NCBI GenBank assembly: GCA_024305405.1
Contig: JAKNDB010000086.1
Location: 558,001 to 622,000, forward strand
From: Dirofilaria immitis
Lineage: Eukaryota > Nematoda > Chromadorea > Rhabditida > Onchocercidae
Length of the DNA stretch: 64,000 nucleotides
Direction: 5' to 3'
Position 1 is the first letter of the stretch. Every line of letters begins with the position of its first letter. The translations under genes were made by a program, and so were the position numbers. Of the stretch, positions 43,501-57,600 are shown piece by piece. The notes beneath the pieces are model-generated. The model was not told the origin of the DNA, searched no databases, and worked only from the letters and a program-made list of their open reading frames with translations.

Positions 43501-46467
43501 TTTGACTTACTTTGCATCCTTCACAGGTAATGACGCCATAATGTACTCCAGAAGATTTGTCACCACAAACTTTACACGGAATCACTTCAATTTGTGCTGA
43601 AACTAACCAAGCAAAATCAGTGTTGTTTGCAACCTGATTTTCAATTTTTTAGATAATTCTGGGTCCCACACTGTGCCTTTTTGGAGTTTATAAGTGGATA
43701 CAACCCGAGAGATGTACACAAAGATCACATATGTGTGTATAAAATTGAAGATGGATGGCAAAATAACAAAAGGAAATTTTTCATTCGAATTTTCAAGAAG
43801 TATGCTGATGATTGTTCTTTATTTTTAGAAAATGAAGAAAATATGATATTTGTTGTTTTAAAAAAAAAAAAAAAAGAATTTCGATTTTACTTGCATAAAT
43901 TGCAATGAGCGAATAAATTAACTGAGAATCTATTCTAATCTAAAAAGTAATTTCATTTAATTCTGCTGCAATTCAATAATAAATAATACAAAGTATTATG
44001 AAATACAAATGTTGTTTGAAATTACTCTCTTTTAAATCAATTTAAAGCAATTTGTTGAAATAAAATTTGGAGGATCTAAACATTTTCCTGAGTTAGAACC
44101 ATTTAGTAATTAATTAGATTTTGGATAAATATAATCATAAAATTGTTTAGATATCAGCACTAATTATTATCATTCGGTATCGATCACTAACAGCAATAAT
44201 ACAAAAAATAGAAAAAACTAATAAGATTGGAAATTTAAATTAGAGATGAAAACTCCTTGAATAGTTGAAATTCTCAAATTTTACATATTTTAACATATTT
44301 TTAAAATATTTCATATTTTAAAAAATATTTCAAGATGGTCAATTTCAGTCCGAGTTTATTTGAATTTTATTTTTGCATATTTTGAAACCTATCACGTATA
44401 AATAAAAATCTGTGCTGCGTATTTCTACAAATAGACGAAGGAGCTACAATAAGTGCAGAAAATCTTTACATCGCTGCAAAAAGAAAAGAACATGAAGAAT
44501 TTTCTTCAGACAATAGATGATCACCATAGTGAACGATTTGATCTACGAAATTCACGCTTGAAGCTTTGAAATTAATAATCATGATAGAATCTATAGCAAG
44601 ATTAGTTAGTAATTCTCTAGAATTTAAAAATAGTAATAATTTTTATATTGATGTAATTCAGTAGAGAGATCACTAATATTATTAGTAATATCGTAGAATT
44701 TTAAAAACACCTGTAATAACAATTATTCACCCCATATTTATGTTGGCATCAAGTCATTTTACTTGAACTATGATAATGCTTCTATAAATTTTAAAGTTGT
44801 AAAAATGAACAATATCGTATGGTATTATAAGGGGATCAGAAAAAAAGAATGTTGTGACATGCAGAAACAAATTACTACATTTAGCAAGAAGTTTGACAGA
44901 AATTTTAAAAAGTAGACTAAAGCATTATTCTCAGATCAGTCAATTAATTTTTAAATATAAAAGTTTTTATAAGAATTAAAGCACAGTTCGTTCTCTAGTA
45001 ATTACCGACATCTTATTTGATAAGTTAGCTAAATTGAACGATAGCATGCTGAATTTTCTTCAACAATAATTCTATGCCATAGCATCAGCATGCATCGATA
45101 ACTTCAAGGAATCATCCAGTATCATTCAACATTACTACCAAACAATTTATTTCTGAAGCACTTGATAGTACATACATTATTAACACAGTTATCCGATATA
45201 TATAAATTTATAAAAATTTATTATATTAATAGAAAGGCTGAACTATTACCCTCAAAATCTTATATTTCTAATATACCGAAAAATTGCGTTCGTCGATGAA
45301 GTCATTAAAATATCCTTAATAAAACACAAATATAAATAATGTATAGCTATGGGAATTTAACATTTTTGGAATTATAAAGGATTAATAGATAATATAAAAG
45401 AAACTAAACAATGCTTTTCGGCGTCTCATCATGTCGATCAAATTCGAAAACAAAAATCACAGTAATCTAAAATTGAATTTATTAATCATGGGAATCTAAA
45501 TATTCAAAAAGAAGTTGATATCATGCATCTGATATAATTTAATCAACTAACTAATTTGGAAAAAAACTAAAAGGCATGAATACTTTGCTAATTTGACTTT
45601 TAGCGCTTTTTTTGGTATTATATTCTATCGTTTGTTATTTAAACAAAAATGCTGATAATAAAGTTTAAACAAAGATATTACGTAGTTGATAATGACATAT
45701 ATAAGAGAAAGATCGAGAAATATTTTCATTCAAGAATCAATCTAACTAGATATCAACAGATTACAATAAATTGCATTGTTATCATAGACATTTTTAGAAT
45801 TGATATTTGATTAATTTGCATGCATACATTTGCGCGCCATAAATTCTTACAATATTGTGAATCAGCCTTTTCTGATGGATTATCATAATTCAAGTCTTCT
45901 AATTTCACTCAGAAAGGGTGGCAATATTTTTATTATGATAAAAGATGTTTTAATGATATGCTATGTAAACCATTCTTTATTATAGCAGCCATATACATAC
46001 TTAAATAATTCTGCTTTAAGCTACTAATGGTACTTTTTGATTTTATTCGAAACAAGAATTAGAAGGGAGTGATAGTTTCGAACAGACTTTATCTTTCATT
46101 CCATTAAAATAAGGAAGAGAGTGGGCCAGAAGGAAATAAATTGAAAATTATAGTTTCACAGGAAATGTAGGATTCTAGGGCACAAAAGAGGGAGCATAGC
46201 GGTTTGATTTTAGCATTATAATAATAGTATATGCGTATATTTTGAGAAGATATATAGATGTTTTATCGTTTGAAGATGTTCCTATACTACTAAACACCAA
46301 TATCATTGCTCTTGTTCTAGTTTAGTATTGTTTACATGAGTAGATGGTAGAAGGCTGGGGATGCGGTGCAGTTCGGTGACGGCTGTTGGAAAGCGGAGCA
46401 GCGGGGAGGTTCGACACCATAGGAATGGGACCCAGAAACCTGGTTTGGTAGCCCGCTTACCTCGCAT
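37501..46467 (-). CDS. nhr-23: NHR-23 nuclear receptor (ROR/DHR3 type, NR1F)
   Basis: Nine exons in phase: 46467-46461, 43596-43511, 42453-42260, 41281-41054, 40816-40628, 40453-40397, 38335-38072, 37958-37806 and 37677-37501, about 451 residues. The DNA-binding domain (residues about 8-95) has [19 protein letters not shown], then [16 protein letters not shown] and [20 protein letters not shown] with the C-terminal extension [15 protein letters not shown]. These are hallmarks of ROR/DHR3/NHR-23, which bind single AGGTCA half sites and drive nematode molting. The hinge is Tyr/Ala/Ser-rich. The ligand-binding domain has [19 protein letters not shown] and an AF-2 helix LPDLYKELF just before the end. 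The first coding exon is only ATGCGAG plus GTAAGC, giving MRAQIEV. One T is missing at 42446-42450 inside the P-box GFFRR codons, probably an assembly error. Confidence 0.93.
38998..39031. repeat. Two-copy short direct repeat in an NHR-23 intron
   Basis: TTGTACCAGGTAGATC and TTGTACCGGGTAGAAT lie head to tail. A short local duplication. Confidence 0.55.
41778..41828. repeat. Two-copy tandem repeat in an NHR-23 intron
   Basis: AAGTTCCAATTAAAAATA and AAGTTCCAACTAAAAAAT follow one another with few changes. Confidence 0.55.
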
Positions 46468-47341
46468 TTTTGTAGAGCACCAACAACTGCCGTGTTTCGT
46501 CCCGTTCTTCTTTTCTTCGTTTTCCAGGGACACCCACGGATGGTAGGTTGATCAACCGACTTGATGGAAGTGCACCGGAGAACGGACACCGATACTGAGA
46601 TGATAATGGGTTGGATTATTAGAAGGACAATCTCCCACAGTTCAATCTCAACAAACGACGGCAGTTTGACCGGTGTTTTCGGTATCCAATAAAATAACAA
46701 CAACGACAACGACAACGCCAGACCAAAACAACCAAGCAAGCAAGCAACTGAAGGAACCGACTGTTGTGCCTTCACTTCTTTCGTCCTTTTTGCGTTGCGC
46801 CAACTGACGTCGAGTAGGACGTCTCGTTGGTGATGCTTCTGTTACCTGCCTTCTTGTAGTTGTCGTTGCTAAAAGATGTCGAAGATAGCAAGTAATAATT
46901 GTTTAAAGTGAACAACAATGATTTAGGTGTCCCTTTCCAATGTCAAAAGACCGTTCAAAACAGGAAGCCCACTTTAGCTAGCTTCTTCCACATAAAAACG
47001 ATGAAATAGTGACGGCAATAACAGCAGTGATAAAAACTGTTGATGACAGTAATAATCGTCGGTATGGTGGCGAAACTTCCACCCGTAACATTTAGGAATC
47101 GGATACCGGTGGCACCGAGGACTGTTGAAATGTTGTTGCTACTGGAATGCTGCTCTTGCTAGTGAAGAAACAGAACGTACAGATAGGTAGGTGGTCGTGG
47201 TTGTAGTCGTAGTCATCCGACGATACATCTCCTCCTATGCATGAGGAAATATGTGCATGTATTTGACTTGCCTTCTGTTGTCAACCGCACAGCCCAGTTG
47301 TAGAATTGACAGTTGTAGTAGTAACAGTAATAATAGTATAA

Positions 47342-47398
<57 letters not shown>

Positions 47399-47453
47399 CA
47401 GTAGTAGTAGTAGTAGTAGTAGCAGTAGTAGTAGTAGTGGTAGCAGTAGTAGC

Positions 47454-47500
<47 letters not shown>

Positions 47501-47508
47501 CAGTAGTG

Positions 47509-47542
<34 letters not shown>

Positions 47543-47543
47543 C

Positions 47544-47581
<38 letters not shown>

Positions 47582-48210
47582 CAGTAGTAGTAGTAGTAAT
47601 AGTAGTAGTAGTAGTAGTAGTAGACGGATGAATAGATAGTGGTCGGCGGAGAAGGAGGTCGGATCGGGAGATGCCCAGTCAACTATCCGAATTTGGCGAT
47701 AACGATGATGATGGCGATGACGAACTTTCCCGAGTAGCAGTAAAACCCGTGGTGATTCGTCTATGAGAACCCTTCTTTCTTTGATTTTGGAGATGGAGGT
47801 GGTTCTAGAACGGGGAAACAAGGAAGGGAAAACAGGGAGGGCGGGAGAGTTGAAATGGTTTTGAAAACTTTTCAACGTTAAAATAGGGATGGAAGGGAAC
47901 AAGGGCCAAAACATTGTTATATGTCCGCCAGATACATTATTATTGTATATCTGACTGGTACGGGGGTGGTTGATACTATTGGCGATTGTCCTCTTCCCTT
48001 TTCTATCTTCCTGATCGGTGAGGACATCGACCCCGACCCGATGAGCCATCAATGTTGTTGGTAACGGTGACGATGACGCGACGATTGCTGATGATGACGA
48101 TTGATGCTGTAGCGCTGGGTAATCGTACCAGTAGCACCGATCGGGTAAAGATGAATTTGTAGAGGTGGTGGTTCAAAACCCTTCTTTCCTCGTCTAACAC
48201 TATGCACCAG
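46468..48210 (-). promoter_or_regulatory. nhr-23: GC-rich block, likely 5' UTR and promoter region of NHR-23
   Basis: This block is clearly richer in G and C than any other non-coding part of the window, with ACGG, CGGT and CACCGG motifs and long stretches without T runs. It lies directly upstream of the first NHR-23 coding exon, whose donor is at 46460. The open minus-strand frame 46775-46332 continues into it but is not conserved coding as far as I can see. In-frame upstream of the ATG is a TGA, which supports the ATG choice. The exact promoter is not visible. Confidence 0.45.
47342..47623. repeat. TAG trinucleotide microsatellite, about 280 bp
   Basis: Roughly ninety TAG/AGT units with occasional CAG, TGG and TAA interruptions. 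Because the unit is three bases, it produces long artificial frames: poly-Val on the plus strand and poly-Leu or poly-Tyr on the minus strand (for example 48052-47213). These should not be taken as proteins. Confidence 0.95.
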
Positions 48211-51200
48211 TTACGTAAAAGTTTTTCGATGAATTGTATAGAATTTTTCGAGAAATTAGGGAAGAGTGGACGAAATCCAGAATCTTTATCATCACTTTTG
48301 CACAGATCTTCCTAACCTTTCGGTACTATCCTTTCTGTCTCTCAATTGCGTCCACATCAATCATATTCTTTCCACCATTATCTCCAATCGTTCACATCGG
48401 CACACAAATTGTTGGGCATTCTTTTGTCAAAATAACAATTTTCAGAGACAACAATGATGACAGGAATTAGGCCAATTAGTCATAAAAATAAATAAATAAG
48501 AGACTTCATTTTAAACTTTTTTTTTGAAAGTGAATTGGAATATTTGAAATAAGCACACTACACTACTCTCTCATTAAAAACATTAACTTTCTTCAGCATG
48601 GAACGATAAAAACAAAAGAATTTCCCGTCATAACATCTGTTATGGAAATGCCATGAGAGATTATTTCTCCTACTTACCCGTGTTTCTTTCCAGTTGCATA
48701 ACTGATTATTTCTTGCTTCAAATTAAAATGGCTTGCAAAGCGGTATAAAGGATGATGCAATTGACTGAATGTATTAAGTATCCATTCATCGATCCTTCAA
48801 TAATTTTTTGAATAATATGATAAATGATATTTGATAAAATATCCGAAAATTACTCAAATGAAAATTGGAAATTAAAAGCAAGAAAATTTATTCATCTCAA
48901 TTTCTATCCAAAATTTAGCCTAGCATCCTTTTCGGTTTACGTTAAAACAGATATCCACTAATTTTATTCTACCTTATTCGTATATTTTATTTAGTTAGTG
49001 CACAGTTTTTTTTCTTGGAAATGAAATATTATAATATATCATATCCAAGCATTCTTAAAATATGTACGAGAATATTCATGTACATAGAACAACATGCATT
49101 ATAAGCTTAGGTCTAATTGAACGCTTGATTATTTAATGTTTACCATGTCCAATTATCTGAATTATTTAAAATAGATAATAAAAACTTTACAAGAAAGCTA
49201 GTAAGTTAAACGATAATAGCATATTAGTCGTGTACGGCATTAATTCCCTTCGAGGGAAGCATTTGCATATTAGAGTATGATTATCTTTTTTACTTATGAA
49301 CTTGCACTGATAGTTGAAGGACTGAATCATATGCACCCGCCAAAGGAATGAGGAAAAATAAACGACAAAATGCCGTAGCAGAGATAGTTAACACAATAAC
49401 ATTGATCTATGACGCGAAGGTCGTTCAAGGTTCAACAGACTCGGTATCCTTCAAAAACACTCATTTATTATAAATTCAGAATAAATTGCTCAAACAACTA
49501 ACAGTCGTAAAAAATCAATCAATAGACATCAGGAAATTTCTCATATAGTTTCGATATTATAACTTTCACATCTTTTAAGGACCATCGAATTGGCTTTTTA
49601 CTCAGTCTATAGCTGATTCATTTGCGAAAAATTGGGAAAGATGCATTTATCTTTTCAAAGCTGTTCGAATTTTTCAAGTCTTGTAGCATTCAATAAATAC
49701 ACCCGCTAGTCACACTGTCGAAAATTTCAGCGTTAAATTTTAGCCAGTGGAACTTCGTGATATCTTTATGGATAACTCGAAACTTCCAAAAATATTTTAC
49801 TTTCAAACTAATCAATCGATCAATCAATACAAATTGAATGTTGAAATTCGATTTTACGGTATAATCACTTTTCCTATCATTGTCCTTAATATCTGCTGTC
49901 ACGATTAGCGTGAATGGATGAGAAAAACAATCACTAATAATATTTATTCGTTGCTTCATTTCAATTCCAAATTTTATTATGCAATATTTGCTTTTTCATG
50001 ATACTCATAAAATTGATGCTTTACTATTACATACAATTAACATATCATGAAAGCAATAAAAACAAACAATTTTTCAGTATACAGTGGTAAAGAATAATAT
50101 AATGAAAAGAGAGCATGTTGTAATTGCTGTTTTATAAGAAGCATTACAAAACTAGTAGTAATTAAACAAATAGAAATTCGTTTCATGATTGCATCTCGTA
50201 AATTAGGCTGTCTGAAATGGGCTTATTAGAAACTAAGCAAAATTTGAAAATAATAATGATTCAAAGTTCGTGCAATTCCAGCTTTACGAATTATGCTAAT
50301 AGTTAATGATCCTAATAGTCAATGACAAAAATCAATTAATTAAAAAGCTAAAATTTCAACAAAATAGGGTAAAGTAAACAAATAAGGTAAAAGTAAAGGT
50401 AAGCTGCATTGTTTCAGTTGATATGTTTGACCCACGCCATATTTTTCTGTTAATTCTTAATTTTATTCTGAAAATACACTTTTTAAGAAGTTTTATTATT
50501 TACGATGCAAATGGCAATTGAATTAATTAATTTTCTTTCTCATAAAAAATCGATTTACTTAAAAAGATGGCTAATTCTGTAAAAATAAAACTATTCAGTA
50601 TGAACAAGTAAGCTTAATGATCGAGGGATTGTAGTTTTCATTGGAACCCATTTGTATCTCCTTGCTAAAGTTCGTCGTGCATCTGTTTCTAGATGAGTGG
50701 AGATGATTGTGTTTTGGGAATTTATCAGAAGAGCGCTAAATTTTGTTGTCGTTTCCCGGTAAGATTTGATACTTAAGAGAAGAATAATATGCTTTTAAAA
50801 GAGATTAGAATGTGAATGTCAGGAAGAATAATGTTAGGAATCGAAAAAAAGAGTAATGAAAAGGAAAAACTACGAATGTTTTATTAAAATGGTGGTTAGT
50901 TCATAAAACAAGTAATGCACGTTTATTAATATTTATTGATTGTAATAATATTTGTGAATAAAGGCAAGACACACTGCTGAAGAAAAGTAGGAAGTGTACA
51001 TCTGTTCTGAGTAAACTGGAAATATTGCATGTGACGTATATTTGAAAATAAACGAAGAATTCTCTTAATCCTTTACAACCTGTGGAAATTTTTATTTGAG
51101 TTTTTTGTTAAACTCTGTTGGCAGATCCGTTTGATTTATTAACAGTGCTTTATCCGTTTTTAAACTGTTTTTCTAAAGTTTATTTCATAATGTCTAAGAA

Positions 51201-51670
51201 CCAACGAGATAGAAGAAACTCACGAAAGTTTCAACAATGTTGTTTATATATTTGTAATGACAGTATCTTAATCCAATGTCACATATTATATTTTAGGTTA
51301 GTTTTTGTTTTCCTTTTATGGAACAAGGTTGGTAACACTATTAAAATTGGCTTGTAGTCTTTGTGAGTGGAATCGTATTCGAGCTATATTCTTATGTATA
51401 ATTTTAACAGCGTATTAATTATACTTTTCCCATTTAGTTTACATTGTACATAAATTCGTTATCATATAATATTTCGTTCGAATTAGTTGGTAATGTTCCT
51501 CTTTTTTTTTTTTTTTTTTTTTACATGCTTTACTATATTTCGTAGCACATATGGCGTTGATATATGAAATATTTGTAAATGATTGTATATTATATTATTA
51601 CTAATTGAAATTGAATGTAATTCTGCTACATTTTACAGTTGATGTGGTCCTGAATCAAAGATTTTGAAGA
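48211..51670. other. Intergenic region between the divergent NHR-23 and SIN3 genes
   Basis: The two genes are transcribed away from each other, so both sets of promoter elements should lie in or near this region. A poly-T run lies at about 51500-51521. A 3' splice site (TTTTACAG) ends at 51638, 32 bases before the SIN3 ATG; it may be a trans-splice acceptor or pair with a GTTAGT donor at 51298. A short ATG frame (51190-51297, MSKNQRDRR...) ends at that donor and might be an upstream ORF or a UTR exon. Nothing else was supported. Confidence 0.4.
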
Positions 51671-54600
51671 ATGTCAGCGATAAACGGCGGAAGTAATCCA
51701 GCAGTTCGTATGCCAATTGTGAATAATGTTATATTAAATGAAACGTTACAGTCACAGTATTTCTTTCATATTATTTTATTTAATTTGTTTAATTAGTAAT
51801 GAAAAGATTTGTTGCAGTTAAAAGTGTTAACTAGCAAAACAGAATCCATTTTTGTAGTTTGATTGTAATTCCAGCTAGTGATATTGACTACAGTTTATTG
51901 AAGGACGATATAATTTAGGGCCTAATTTTTTGCTTGTAGTGCTCTGTGGTATAGCTAAAGTAGGCTGAGTTTTTATCTGACAACAATATTTGGGGCACTA
52001 GGCAGAGTTAACGATTTGAAAATTTGCCACTTTAATCACAAAAAATCAATGTTTTTCATAAAGCGTTTTCAGTCCAAGTTCATTCAAGTTTAACTATTGA
52101 TCATACATTCTTAAAACGAAGATTGCTTTAAGAAATTCTTAGGCAAAATAGAATGTGATTAGTTAACATCTACTACTATTTTTGTTTAAATCATCCAATG
52201 AATTTTAAAACGATCTTAATACTTCCTAACCACTTATTGAGAAAAAAATAAAAATTTGAAAGATCTTGGTAAATAAGTAGTTTCAGCGCATATTCATTTT
52301 GCAGACGTGAAAATATCATGCCGAATGGTAATATACCATTTCAACCAAATCAGGGATCTGAAGCGCCACATGAAAGCAATATGCGTGGGAACGTAAGAGT
52401 ACGTTTCTAAAGTTTTCTTTTCGGATTTCGAATTCTGTTAACTAGTATTTTCATAAGCTGTTTGCAGAGGCTACGTGTCGAAGATGCATTATGTTATTTG
52501 GACCAAGTCAAACAGCAATTTGCGGATGCACCAGATGTCTACGTTAATTTTCTCGATGTTATGAAAGATTTCAAATCTCAAACGTGAGTTCCAGTTGTCT
52601 TTCAATAAATTCCAAGAATTAGTAGTACATCCCACAACAGTGAGAAAGATTAATATGATATTTGCAACAATTATGATAACGGCTAGATTAGTGAAATGTT
52701 TATCTCTAAAATTTTTATATATTAGTAAAAATTTTATGGAACTTGAAATTATACATTTTGTGACATTTGCGATTTATATAGACAAATAAGCAATTAGATC
52801 ACTTTTTATTTGTTTTAGATTTGTCTTAAATAGCATCATTAATTTTTAGCATTGATACTCCTGGTGTAATAAAGCGTGTTTCACGTTTATTTCATGGACG
52901 ACCTAATCTGATTATTGCATTTAATACATTTCTACCACCGGGATTTGATGTTTCTGTTGACGGAATAAAGGTTATCATAACCGAACCAAATGGTCGTAGG
53001 CAAGTCATTAATGAAAGTAAGTTTTATTAAAAACTATTTTAAGGAAGGTTATAGAAAAGAAGATATGTAGCAATGATTTAAAATTATGATACCAAGCATT
53101 CATTTTATTATATCACTTCCTGTTTTTATGAAGCTCAGAAACATGTAGTTGATTTATGCATAAAAATATTGAAAATATTTTTGCGATTGCTCAAGTTTCT
53201 GTAGTGCTGGATTGTTGCAAAGATGTAATGTCCGTAGAATTATGTTTCTGGTGAGCTTCAATAACGATGTTTTTATTGATGCAGTTGGTAACAACGAGAA
53301 GATTGATCTTAAAATAGCTTATTGAGTCGTTCTATCTTCCTGCTTTCCATATCATAAGTCGTGTTTATTTCTTAATTTTTTCCTTTTTTTTTAAATTTCA
53401 ATTTTCTCTTTTAAATGCATCCAAACTTTTCTTTCACAACCAAGAAAATAGGATAAGATGATATCACTGTCTTATTGTCCCTAGCACTTTTTTTTCACAT
53501 ACGAATAGAAATTTATGGGGTCGTGAGGAAAAAGATAATCTTTATTAAGATCGATTAAAAAGAAGGGTGTTTAAGATTATATGCGATGAACAGAAGTAAC
53601 AAAATTTTATTTGTTTTATCAAGTTTTAACAGATTTTGCATGAATAATGCATTAAAACTTAGTATCGTGCATAAATTTGATGTTATTGGATATGCTTCTC
53701 AACGTGCCAAAAAATTAGCAGAAAGAAAAAGGAAGTATTGTATAAACATAGTTTTCAGATCAACCTGAATTATCCACCTCTGAATCTCCAACAGAAAGTT
53801 CTCAGACAACAAAAGCATCATCTCCGGTTCATTCCCTTGTGGGTGTTGCCAGAGATCTGTTATCAACATCAAGTGAAGCTAGTGTCTCAGATCTGGTTTC
53901 TACAGTTGAACCGATTATGACCGAACAGTCGGAAAGCGAACTTACACCGAAGACTACAGATTCACAATCTAGCGAAATTAGACCTATTGCTTTTTTATCA
54001 AACCGTATCACCACCTCAACCTATAAAGATGTTGTAATGTATAGAAATAAAATAATGGTTAGTAGTATTATATTATGAATTAAACATCATAAATTGCTCT
54101 TTTTGTGCGATATGTCATATTTGGCCTTGATAATTTTATGCTTGAGATGGAAAAGGAAACAGTTCCCAAAAGTTTCATTTTCAGGCTCGCTTTGAGGAAC
54201 AACCTGAAATCTACCATAAATTTCTTGATATCCTTCAACGACTTCATCGAGTAACGCAGGTAAGTTCTGTAATCATTTTGTTTAATAGATTCAATCATTT
54301 GGAATTACACCTGTTATTTTCCAATGCAACTCATCTATTGGACCGTGATTTTCTTAAAATATAAGTCACTGTTAAACCATTACCTATTATTAATTGGCAA
54401 TTAAATTAAAGTGACAGGGATCGTTTTTGTTGTACAGCAGCCGATTATCTCTTGACATATTTGAAATCTTTGAGAGAATATGCTTATTGGTTAGAATTAC
54501 GCAATTTTTTTTTCGCTTTATCTATCTAAATGTAGGGATTTATGATACACTACAAGACCAACTTATCACGTTTTTATATTTCTCTTCTACTCGAAAGCAT

Positions 54601-57600
54601 ATCTCTAAGTGAATCGTATTATGTAAGAGTTAGTATTAATTGTTAGAAATTTATATTAGCCACAATAGTCAATAATAGCCAAGTTTAAGACACATTGCTC
54701 TGGCCTATGTCAGTTATTCAAGAATTACATTTCAGAAAGGAGAGGTCATTCAAGGATATAAACGAGCTCTGGAAGCAGTCGAAGTACTTTTTGAAAATGA
54801 TAAAGATTTAGTACAAGAATTTAAGCAACAGTTTCAACCGAGCTTTTCTGGATTTGGAATATCTCGCCCATCCCCTAGTATGCCTCGAGATACGACCAGT
54901 AAAGTAATCTTCTTGTCCAGAGATTTGTAATTTCATTAATTTTTTATTAGAATAACACTGGACTTTTAGAGAAAAATTCAGAAGAGTGGAGAACGAAGCG
55001 CTTTTGTCGTATCTCCTCAGCCTGTTTGTGTACCAAAAATTCAAAATCTACAAGGAACGAGTTTTGGGAAACGTACCTCTTCGATGTATTCTGCAATAGC
55101 AGCCAAGGTTTTTAAAACGTATTGTTATTTTTATGTAACAGTAATCTAGTATTTCTGAAATATTTTTCTAAATGATATTAGCATCAAACCAATAAATGCT
55201 GAGATGAGACTGCTCGATATATATAGCTTATGCTCGACATTAAATACAACTAAATAATTTAATGGTAGTGTTAAATATCCTTCTTTCAAAGTTTGTAGAT
55301 GTTTCCTTATTATGAATATTTATTAATCAAAGCAACATTACTTATGAATCAATATTATAAATAAAATTCTGGTTCAGTAGTGGGTAAAATTCTAACATAA
55401 AAGACCGGTTCTGGAATCCGTAGGTATGACGAATAACTGAAATCTGTATAATTTAAGCTTATTTTAGAAATCTTTGCAGAAAGCGAAATTAGGAAGTATT
55501 AATATGTTGGCATATGATACAGATGTTGACGAAGCAGCCAAATTCGGTACCGTTGAAGATTATCTTTTCTTTGACAAGGTATGCTGGCTAAGAGAAGTAA
55601 GCTTTCTGATGACATCTTTCAGTTTTTCCGCATATTCTATGTTTACTTTGTCAAGTACTTTTACTGTTTATGGAACTTTAGAAGTTTAAATATTGGAAAA
55701 GAAGTCAAGATTTTGTTTTGTCCGAAGCATTGTATATATATAAACACGTAATGTAGAAATTCCTTGATATTGAAATAATATCTAAACGTACAAAAAAAGG
55801 TAAATTATAGCTAATATTGATGTTTTTTCACATTAAAAGCGAAATAAATAAATAATCGAAATTTGAAGGAAAATTGAGCTTTCAGTCTTTATGTGTGTTA
55901 TTGACTCTTTACTTCATGATTGTATTATCCAAAGTAAGGAATTATGTATTGTAATTTTCAAGAAGGATTCTATACTAAAATTATCACAAATTTCGCAGGT
56001 ACGAAAAGCACTAGTTCATAATGGCGTGCATGAAAACTTTTACGCTGCCTTGCATTGTATAATCAAAGCATTATTTCGAAAAACGAACTTGTGGAACTTT
56101 TAGCACCTTTTATTGGGTAAAGTTTTCAGAAATACATTTGTCAGTAAAAGATATCAGTTTTGTTTTACGTTTGTAGTCCTAATTGATTGATTCCTAATGT
56201 ACAAATGGGAAATTTTCAAGAATTATTTCTTCATTTATTTAACATTTTTCACATTATTTATTGATGTATAATATTTCACATTATATTTGATCTTTTTTCC
56301 AGACGTTTTACATCGTTGCTAAAACACGTGAAAGAACTGTTGGGTTTGCCGGATACCCATGGGGATAGTCAACAGACCGACGATAAGCAACGACGGCGAC
56401 AAATTCACGCAAGCGATGATGTGGAATTGCAGCACAAAATTGGTATTTTCAAAACCAAATTTCAAAAATTAGAATTATCATTAAAGGAAATTATTTTATC
56501 CGTTTTTTCATTACGAACTAAATTAATCTCTGACTTAATAATATCTATTCACTTTCCTTTAAAATAACACATAAGTTTTAGATTATGCTACATGTCGAAG
56601 ATTAGGTGTTAGTTATCGGTCTTTACCCGAATCATATGAAAAACCGCTTTGTTCTGGACGAACGCCGCTGTGTGAATCAGTTCTCAATGATTCCTGGGTT
56701 TCATTTCCGTGTTGGTCTTCTGAGGACAGTTCAGCTGTTCATTCTAAAAAGACGCCGTTTGAGGAATTCGTATTTCGCACGGAGGATGAACGTTATGAGG
56801 TTTCCTGTCCTCGATGAATTCTTTTGTATATTTGTAAATATTATCTATTTCTTCACCTTAAAAAAGGTATTAAATAATGTGCTTTAGAAAATGGATTTTT
56901 AGCTGGACATTGTCATTGAAGTGAACAAAACAGCTTTAGAAGTTTTGGAAATGGTTCAGCGGAAAATGTCACGAATGAAAAATGAAGAATTGGATAGCTT
57001 TTCTTTGGGTCCTTCTTTGGGCGGTAGCTCTGATTCGATAATGTTACGCGCATTGCAGAAAATTTATGGGTAAAATTATGGGACATTCTTCAAATTGGAA
57101 TATTAAAAGATAATTCAATTTTGAGATTTGAACTCATGGAAATTTAATCATTTTTTTAGCGATCATACCTTGAAGATGTTGGAAGGAGCAATGAAAAATC
57201 CTCAAGTTATGATACCAAGACTCATTGAACGAATGCGGCAAAAGATGTCGAATGGCGTAAAATCAAGAAGTATGTAATCGCATCTGGCGTGAAGAAACAG
57301 AAAACATTATGCAAAGAGTTTAGATCATCAGGCAATAATATTTAAGCAAAATGATTTGAAACTACTTCGTGCGAAAACGATTATCAGCCAATTCGAAAAT
57401 TTATACGACGAGGTAAAGTGTAGCATTCGAATCCATCTAACATTGTTACTTTCCGGATATAATGAAATAGTATATCAAAAATAATTAGTTTACGGAATGG
57501 CCAGAACTTAAACGAGAACATTGGTTCGTTAAACAGGGTCATTTTTAGGGATGTTAAGGTCAGAAATAGTGAACTTCATATTGATAAAAAAGTCCCTCAA

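Noticed and set aside
46332..46775. 147-codon minus-strand frame with a hydrophobic start
   Set aside because: It overlaps the GTAAGC donor of the NHR-23 first exon and has no recognisable domain. It is better explained as UTR in a GC-rich block with few stops.
47213..48052. 279-codon minus-strand frame with poly-Leu, and matching poly-Val and poly-Tyr frames
   Set aside because: Produced by the TAG microsatellite, which lacks stops in several frames. There is no conserved sequence on either side.
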